Shown here: piece after piece, positions 7,519-11,459 of the stretch | Position numbering within the stretch: the stretch's first letter is position 1 | Layout: each line of letters starts with the position of its first letter | Source of the DNA: CAZPZZ01 sp964591245 | GTDB lineage: Bacteria > Acidobacteriota > Vicinamibacteria > Vicinamibacterales > UBA8438 | Length of the DNA: 11,459 bases | Assembly (NCBI GenBank): GCA_964591245.1 | Contig: CAZPZZ010000133.1 | Span: forward strand, 1-11,459 | Reading direction: 5' to 3' | Made by a program: the position numbers and the translations under genes | The notes under the pieces: model-generated | Seen by the model: the letters and a program-made list of their open reading frames with translations, nothing else | Database searches by the model: none | Told to the model about the DNA's origin: nothing

Positions 7519-8328
7519 CTACTTCTCGCCGAGCGCCGATCGAGCCTCCTTGAGCTTCTCGATGAGCGCGTTTCTGACCTCTTCGGGGGTCTTGACCAAG
7601 TGAGAAAATGCCAGGCGGACGGGACGTGGACCGTTCGCCGTCACGGCCGACATCTCAAACCCGTAGCGGTCTACCCCGGTGAGCGTAGCCGAGGTCACAT
7701 CAGTCGCCTTCGAAAACGCACGGCAGTAGAGCACCACAGCATCAGCGTGGTCACGATTCATATGATCGATGATGTCCGCAGCCGAGCCGGCGAGCGGGTC
7801 TGGCTCTGCCGCATGCCATTCCGCCGGTTCGACCCATGACATGCGCCCGTAGCCACCGATGTAGCGAACCGACTCGACACCGAGGCGCCAGAACGCGAAG
7901 TCACCAAAATCGGCATAGTACGCAGCGTTGGGATGAGTCGAGAGAAATGCCGTGCGCGCGGTGCCACCCTCTGGTTCCTCCACGCGGGTACAGCACCCGA
8001 GCAGGGTCACACGACCATTCGCCAAGGGATCATCAGCGCCTCCCTCAGCCACCATCAACGACGCCCGCTGGTCCTGCTGGAGGTTGCGGGTATGCTCGGC
8101 CATCGTGCTCACGAGGAACACCGGATTCCCGGCGTCGAAGGCCACCGTCACGAACGATCCATAGGGATAGCCGGCCGGATCCGCCGCGAGGGTACACAAC
8201 GTGCCCGTCTTCAACTGCCCAGCAAGCGTCCGCGCACGCTCGGCGTGCGAGGGCGTGGGAACAGTCACATCATAGAGTGGCTCGACCGTTTCACCCGACG
8301 GTCGCGCGTGCGCGTCACGAGGCACCAT
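7519..8328 (-). CDS. HugZ-like split-barrel protein (PNPOx-like domain plus DUF2470)
   Basis: A 269-residue cytoplasmic protein. Residues about 35-170 form a pyridoxamine-phosphate-oxidase-like split barrel: 'GTLCTLAADPAGYPYGSFV' (42-60), 'FLVSTMAEHTRNLQQDQRAS' (71-90), and 'YIGGYGRMSWVEPAEW' (156-171). Residues about 183-262 form a DUF2470 domain starting 'IIDHMNRDHADAVVLY' (186-201) and 'GVDRYGFEM' (218-226). This two-domain layout is that of HugZ-type haem utilisation proteins and related haem- or tetrapyrrole-binding proteins; some members degrade haem. No haem uptake gene is nearby, so haem as ligand is inferred from the family. The start at 8328 is supported by GGAG (8337-8334 on the minus strand) 5 bases upstream. 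It is transcribed towards the plus-strand SirB1 gene and lies downstream of the DUF2911 gene, from which a strong hairpin separates it. Confidence 0.9.
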   Translation of the reverse strand: MVPRDAHARPSGETVEPLYDVTVPTPSHAERARTLAGQLKTGTLCTLAADPAGYPYGSFVTVAFDAGNPVFLVSTMAEHTRNLQQDQRASLMVAEGGADDPLANGRVTLLGCCTRVEEPEGGTARTAFLSTHPNAAYYADFGDFAFWRLGVESVRYIGGYGRMSWVEPAEWHAAEPDPLAGSAADIIDHMNRDHADAVVLYCRAFSKATDVTSATLTGVDRYGFEMSAVTANGPRPVRLAFSHLVKTPEEVRNALIEKLKEARSALGEK

Positions 8329-8415
8329 CTTTTCTCCGGTCTGACGTGGGAAAACACCTGGATGTCACCGGAATCGCAATGAACTTGGTCCGGTCACCGA
8401 AAGGGCCATGCACAA

Positions 8416-8442
8416 CGCCGGGCGCCCGAAGGACACCCGGCG
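8416..8442 (-). terminator. Stable stem-loop with UUCG loop after the DUF2911 gene
   Basis: CGCCGGG (8416-8422) and CCCGGCG (8436-8442) form a perfect 7-base stem. On the minus-strand transcript the loop closes further: a U-G and a G-C pair, one bulged U, then two C-G pairs around UUCG, a very stable tetraloop. It begins 17 bases past the DUF2911 stop codon. The T-run after it is poor (TTGTG), so it may be a weak terminator or a 3'-end stabiliser rather than a classical intrinsic terminator. Confidence 0.5.
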
Positions 8443-8459
8443 CAGCCTCGCGAAACCAG

Positions 8460-9050
8460 TTAGTCGGCAACCTCGAATGGTACGGTTGCGATCTGATTGT
8501 CCCACCAGACGGTCAACGTACCGGCGTCACTGCTGACATCGGTAAAGGTGACGATGAGCTGATCGGCACTGACGGAGTGCTCGGATACGCGCATCGTCGT
8601 TCGCAGCACATCAAGCTCGTCCGTATAACCATACGCGCCCCACACCGTGTTTTCTGTCTCTTCCTGAAAGGTCTGCTTGCCCCCGAGATTAGAAAAGACA
8701 AGCGTCCACTCCCCCTCTCCGAGCACGGCAAACATCGTGTATTCACCGGCTGGCAACGTATTGCCGCCGAAGACGAGATCGGCTTCCGTATTGATCGTGG
8801 TGGTGACATCAGCGCCAACCCGCCAGAGGGGCGCACCGGCATAGATCTGCTGCCCGTATTCACTTCCTTCGCCGAAGATGCCATTTCGTCCTCGGAGAAT
8901 CGGACGACCGTAGGTAATGTCGATCCACTTCCCACCGATATGCGTCGATGCCTGCCCCCGCGGACTCAACGGACGATCTTGTTGTGCCCACACCGTACTG
9001 GCTGACAGCACCAGCACCGCCATCATCGTTCCTAGCTTTGTAGAGCGCAC
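8460..9050 (-). CDS. Secreted DUF2911 family protein
   Basis: A 196-residue exported protein. From the GTG start at 9050 it has a short basic N-terminus 'MRSTKLG', a hydrophobic segment and a signal-peptidase site 'TVWA|QQ' after residue 22. The mature part matches DUF2911 as I recall it: 'SPRGQASTHIGG' (29-40), 'ITYGRPILRGRNGIFG' (45-60), 'LWRVGADVTTTI' (75-86), 'LPAGEYTMFAVLG' (99-111), 'WTLVFSN' (115-121) and 'VWWDNQIATVPFEV' (181-194). The function is unknown. The frame is open further upstream to an ATG at 9113, but GTG 9050 is preferred because GAGGAG lies 6 bases before it and because it puts the signal peptide directly at the N-terminus. It is the upstream gene of the minus-strand pair. 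An 8+8 inverted repeat sits 23 bases before the start. Confidence 0.87.
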   Translation of the reverse strand: MRSTKLGTMMAVLVLSASTVWAQQDRPLSPRGQASTHIGGKWIDITYGRPILRGRNGIFGEGSEYGQQIYAGAPLWRVGADVTTTINTEADLVFGGNTLPAGEYTMFAVLGEGEWTLVFSNLGGKQTFQEETENTVWGAYGYTDELDVLRTTMRVSEHSVSADQLIVTFTDVSSDAGTLTVWWDNQIATVPFEVAD

Positions 9051-9056
9051 TGTTTT

Positions 9057-9062
9057 CTCCTC
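9057..9062 (-). promoter_or_regulatory. Ribosome binding site fixing the GTG start of the DUF2911 gene
   Basis: GAGGAG on the minus strand, 6 bases before GTG 9050. It decides against the longer reading from 9113, which would add 21 non-conserved residues in front of the signal peptide. Confidence 0.7.
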
Positions 9063-9073
9063 GAATAGTGATG

Positions 9074-9093
9074 AGAAGCCATTCCTGGCTTCT
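9074..9093 (-). promoter_or_regulatory. Perfect 8+8 inverted repeat upstream of the DUF2911 gene
   Basis: AGAAGCCA (9074-9081) and TGGCTTCT (9086-9093) are exact reverse complements around TTCC. On the minus-strand transcript the loop reads GGAA, a GNRA-type tetraloop, and the stem ends 23 bases before the start codon. Either a 5'-UTR hairpin or a protein-binding operator fits; the sequence cannot decide. It is too far upstream of the start to mask the ribosome binding site directly. Confidence 0.5.
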
Positions 9094-9170
9094 TGTCCGC
9101 ACAATCGGATCAACGACGTCTGGCGCCATTCCGGCGACTCGACACAGACATCATCCTCCCGTTATCGATC

Positions 9171-9176
9171 ATCATA
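9171..9176 (-). promoter_or_regulatory. Possible -10 element for the DUF2911 gene
   Basis: On the minus strand this reads TATGAT, five of six matches to TATAAT, and is preceded directly by TG. It lies in the only AT-rich patch of the gap and would give a leader of roughly 115 bases containing the 8+8 hairpin. No good -35 is seen at normal spacing, so this is a weak call. Confidence 0.25.
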
Positions 9177-9541
9177 CATGCATAGAAATCTCCGATGCGG
9201 CCCCTTGCCGTTATGGGGCCTCTGGCGTCCGGCACGAAAACACGTTGTCCCTTTGAGAGATGATGCGTCGAACAGCCGGTCTCGACCCCGACCTGGCCTC
9301 CATCGGCCAAAAATTGTTGCCGCAATACTGCCGTTCCCTCCTCTCCCCATCGTATGATGGGCTCCGACATCTTCGGATAGCCTGAGTCGTTGAGAGGCTC
9401 GCGAAGATCACTGGTCCGCCGGCCGTCCAGGCAGAAAACGACAGCGCCGAGACGACACGCGCGTCGCGGGTACGCGAGGCCGGCCCAATCCGTCACGATC
9501 ACGTCAGTGTTTCAAGGAAAACAGCGACAGGACATTCTTCC

Positions 9542-10567
9542 ATGCCTACACCGATCTCGACGCTGACCATGTGCGTGGTCGCCACCACCTGCACCCTTCT
9601 CTGTGTTCAACCGGTCTCGGCGCAGATCGCTCGAGTTGCTAACCCGGCCTGGACCATGCCGCGCACACCTGATGGGCAGCCGGATCTCCAGGGCCTCTGG
9701 GGCAACAAGACCATCACGCCCATGGAGCGTCCTGGCTCCGTCGACGGAAGAGCGTTTCTGACCGATGAAGAAATCGCGACGGCCAACCGCCAACGCAGGC
9801 TGTCTCTGCAGGCACAGGACGACGCACCGGCTCAACGAACCGCAGCGGGTGGGCAGATTGGTGCCTACGGAAGTTACTGGCTCGACGGAGGCGACAGCGT
9901 GCTGTCCACTGGTCAGACGTCACTGATCGTCGACCCACCGAACGGACAGGCACCAATTCGGCGCTGGGCCTCGGCCACGAAAGCCTACCGCCTTGCCCAC
10001 GAAGTGGAGCACTACCAGTACATGAGCACACTAGACCGATGCCTCTCGCGAGGCGTGCCAGGCTCGATGCTTCCTGCGGCCTACAACAACACACACCTCA
10101 TCGTGCAGACACCGGAGTATGTGGTCCTGCATCATGAAATGATTCACGATTTGCGGATCATTCCCTTGTCAGATCGCGCGCATGTCGACGCGCGCATCGG
10201 ACTTTGGATGGGAGACGCACGCGCGCATTGGGAGGGTGATGTGCTCGTGGTGGAAACCACGAATTTCCACAATCGCGGTTGGCTGGCCACAAGCGGTGCA
10301 GGTCGCCGCCTCAAAGGCATTCCCACGACCAGCGCGATGACTGTCGTCGAACGGTACGAACGCGTGTCCGACACCACGATCATGTGGACAGTCACGGTCG
10401 AGGATCCGAATGTCTACACAGAGCGCTGGACCATCTCCATGCCGCTCACCGCAGAACCCGATTACGTGTTTTACGAGTATGCGTGCCACGAGGGAAACTA
10501 CTCCATCCCCAACATGCTCGCTGGTGCACGGATGCAGGAAACCGCGGCCGCCCAGTCCGCCCCATAA
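9542..10567 (+). CDS. Uncharacterised secreted protein ('TPDGQPDLQG' family)
   Basis: A 341-residue exported protein. A signal peptide with a hydrophobic core at about 8-22 and a cleavage site 'VSA|Q' after residue 27 is followed by a globular domain. The recognisable blocks are 'RTPDGQPDLQGLWGN' (41-55), 'FLTDEE' (72-77), 'TSLIVDPPNGQ' (126-136), 'IVQTPEYVVLHHEMIHDLR' (187-205), 'GDARAHWEGDVLVVETTNFH' (224-243), 'TVEDPNVYTERW' (285-296) and 'YEYACHEGNYSIPNM' (311-325). I recognise this as a family found in many copies in Acidobacteriota and some Proteobacteria, always exported, with no function I can name. Conserved H, E and D residues ('EMIHD', 'CHEGN') could bind metal or catalyse, which is a guess. 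A possible AGG lies 10 bases before ATG 9542. An SGNH lipoprotein gene follows after 50 bases on the same strand, so the two may form an operon. Confidence 0.85.
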   Translation: MPTPISTLTMCVVATTCTLLCVQPVSAQIARVANPAWTMPRTPDGQPDLQGLWGNKTITPMERPGSVDGRAFLTDEEIATANRQRRLSLQAQDDAPAQRTAAGGQIGAYGSYWLDGGDSVLSTGQTSLIVDPPNGQAPIRRWASATKAYRLAHEVEHYQYMSTLDRCLSRGVPGSMLPAAYNNTHLIVQTPEYVVLHHEMIHDLRIIPLSDRAHVDARIGLWMGDARAHWEGDVLVVETTNFHNRGWLATSGAGRRLKGIPTTSAMTVVERYERVSDTTIMWTVTVEDPNVYTERWTISMPLTAEPDYVFYEYACHEGNYSIPNMLAGARMQETAAAQSAP

Positions 10568-10617
10568 GATTTTCAAGGGGGACCTGCGGAACGAGACGAG
10601 GATACGACGACCGGCCA

Positions 10618-11304
10618 ATGCGCACGCGGATCAACGGCCTACTGGTTTTCACGGTCCTCTCAGCAGCAAGTTGTGGCAACAATGTGAACCCAGTCACGCC
10701 GGTCATCGTAAACAGTATCAGCGGGCCCTTCGCGGCCGAACTCACCGCGTTCCAACAAGAGGACAGCCAAACCCCCTACCCACCAGGAGGCGTCGTCTTC
10801 GTCGGGAGTTCATCAATTCGATTCTGGGACCTCCAGGCCTCGTTTCCTGGACGCCAGTACCTCAATCGTGGCTTCGGAGGATCACAACTCTCCGATGCCA
10901 TCGAATACGTAGAATTGCTGATCCTGTACCACGCGCCCAGTATCGTCGTGGTCTACGCGGGAGACAACGACATCGCCTTCGGCAAGTCCCCCACGCGCGT
11001 CGCTGACGACTTTCGCACGCTCGTAGGACAGGTGCACGCCAGGTTGCCGTCTACACGCATACTGTTTCTGGCTATCAAACCCAGCCTGGCCAGAATCGAA
11101 TGGCTCGATCCCATGCAAACCGCAAACGCCCTGATCGCCGACGCCTCCAGAGCCAATGACCGGCTGCACTACGTCGACATCCACACGCCGATGCTGGACA
11201 CTACCGGTCACCCCCGTGCCCGCTTCCTGGCGAGCGACGGCCTGCATCTTTCACCAGAGGGCTATGCCCTCTGGACTCGGCAACTGCTACCGTTGCTGCC
11301 CTAA
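10618..11304 (+). CDS. SGNH/GDSL-type hydrolase lipoprotein
   Basis: A 228-residue SGNH hydrolase. The N-terminus is a short signal with the sequence 'LSAASC', so C19 is a probable lipidation site and the enzyme would be anchored outside the inner membrane. Block I is 'VFVGSSSIRFWD' (60-71), with S65 in the nucleophile position; the usual GDS is replaced by GSS, as in some family branches. Block II is 'NRGFGGSQLSD' (83-93), block III 'YAGDNDIAFG' (113-122) with N117, and block V 'SDGLHLSPEGYALW' (206-219) with D207 and H210. All four catalytic elements are present. Esterase, lipase or carbohydrate-deacetylase activity is possible; the substrate is unknown. ATG 10618 was chosen because it starts directly with the signal sequence. 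The frame is open further upstream, but that part overlaps the preceding gene and is not coding. The ribosome binding site is weak. Confidence 0.9.
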   Translation: MRTRINGLLVFTVLSAASCGNNVNPVTPVIVNSISGPFAAELTAFQQEDSQTPYPPGGVVFVGSSSIRFWDLQASFPGRQYLNRGFGGSQLSDAIEYVELLILYHAPSIVVVYAGDNDIAFGKSPTRVADDFRTLVGQVHARLPSTRILFLAIKPSLARIEWLDPMQTANALIADASRANDRLHYVDIHTPMLDTTGHPRARFLASDGLHLSPEGYALWTRQLLPLLP

Positions 11305-11307
11305 GGA

Positions 11308-11325
11308 GAGCGACAGATCTCGCTC
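11308..11325. terminator. Hairpin between convergent genes (possible two-way terminator)
   Basis: GAGCGA (11308-11313) pairs perfectly with TCGCTC (11320-11325) around CAGATC. It fills most of the 24-base gap between the SGNH gene stop and the stop of the minus-strand gene at the right edge. No T-run follows on the plus strand, so the call is tentative. Confidence 0.35.
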
Positions 11326-11328
11326 ACT

Positions 11329-11459
11329 CTAGTCCTCGTGGCCGTCGGCCAGAAACCGCTGCACCCTGGCCTCGGCAAGCAACCGCCGACCCTGCTCGCG
11401 ACCGCGGTCGAACGTACGCATGATGACTGCCTGATCGAAACAGAGAAAACTGGCTTCGA
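11329..11459 (-). CDS. Unidentified protein, C-terminal end only (gene runs off the window)
   Basis: On the minus strand an open frame enters from the right edge and ends at TAG (11331-11329). The 42 visible residues include 'EASFLCFDQAVIMRTFDRGR' and end in 'RFLADGHED'. The residue pattern looks like an amphipathic helix rich in Arg, Glu and Leu, and codon third positions are mostly G or C, as in the real genes here. I do not recognise the family. It converges on the SGNH gene with 24 bases between the stops. The fragment is short, so chance coding is possible. Confidence 0.5.
   Translation of the reverse strand, partial: EASFLCFDQAVIMRTFDRGREQGRRLLAEARVQRFLADGHED

Larger units (their letters stand above)
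9051..9541. other. 491-base divergent intergenic region
   Basis: This is the space between the minus-strand DUF2911 gene and the plus-strand 341-residue secreted protein, so it should hold both promoters. I see no convincing gene. It contains an AT-rich patch (about 9161-9190) in a GC-rich background and three hairpin-forming repeats: AGAAGCCA/TGGCTTCT (9074-9093), GGCCCC/GGGGCC (9199-9204 with 9215-9220) and CCCATC/GATGGG with a GTAT loop (9346-9361). A minus-strand frame runs from 9502 to 9110, with an internal ATG at 9370, but has no good ribosome binding site and no family I recognise. No clear -10 was found just upstream of 9542. Confidence 0.5.

Noticed and set aside
8364..8399. Direct repeat GTCACCG (8364-8370 and 8393-8399) upstream of the HugZ-like gene
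   Set aside because: Seven bases is short enough to arise by chance in GC-rich DNA, and spacing to the gene start is not typical of a known site.
7836..9005. 389-codon plus-strand open frame
   Set aside because: It is antisense to the HugZ-like and DUF2911 genes, both of which show clear families, signal or ribosome binding sites; its translation is Arg/Pro/Thr-rich with no domain.
9110..9502. Minus-strand frame of 130 codons in the divergent gap, with an internal ATG at 9370
   Set aside because: No good ribosome binding site at either start, mixed codon third positions unlike the neighbours, no recognised family, and it covers the AT-rich patch and hairpins expected of a promoter region.
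1..11459. CRISPR array, insertion sequence, tRNA, rRNA, toxin-antitoxin pair, restriction or defence genes
   Set aside because: I looked for repeats, cloverleaf-like segments and recognisable protein motifs of these classes on both strands and saw none.

Overview
This is an ordinary-looking chromosomal stretch of a GC-rich bacterium, roughly 60% G+C by eye. The mix of families suggests Acidobacteriota, possibly Vicinamibacteria. The pointers are a secreted protein starting with a 'TPDGQPDLQG' block, DUF1684 and DUF2911 proteins, and a leftover copy of an 'IKAVHITELR' repeat that I associate with secreted proteins of that group. This taxonomic call is inference from remembered families; no marker gene or rRNA is present. 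I found no tRNA, rRNA, CRISPR array, insertion sequence or integrase.

Left part (1-4675, + strand): a fatty-acid beta-oxidation cluster. It holds the C-terminal part of a FadN-type 3-hydroxyacyl-CoA dehydrogenase/enoyl-CoA hydratase, a small alpha/beta hydrolase, a FadA-type thiolase and a long FadE-type acyl-CoA dehydrogenase. The order matches the fadN-fadA-fadE operon of Bacillus, except that the hydrolase sits between fadN and fadA and is translationally coupled to fadA by an ATGA overlap. FadE makes the enoyl-CoA, FadN hydrates and oxidises it, and FadA cleaves off acetyl-CoA.

Middle part (4748-7247, + strand): three further genes in the same direction. They encode a DUF1684 lipoprotein, a HAD phosphatase of the beta-phosphoglucomutase type, and a SirB1-type transglutaminase-fold/TPR protein. 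A decayed C-terminal fragment of a repeat protein follows at 7263-7409.

Right part (7519-11459): two minus-strand genes, a HugZ-like split-barrel/DUF2470 protein and a secreted DUF2911 protein, are separated by a stable hairpin with a UUCG loop on the transcript strand. A 491-base divergent gap with several inverted repeats follows. Then come two plus-strand exported proteins, an uncharacterised 341-residue secreted protein and an SGNH-hydrolase lipoprotein. The 3' end of an unidentified minus-strand gene runs off the right edge.

I did not find a convincing undescribed multi-gene system. The best leads are the hydrolase built into the beta-oxidation operon, the perfect 8+8 inverted repeat just upstream of the DUF2911 gene, and the repeat-protein remnant.
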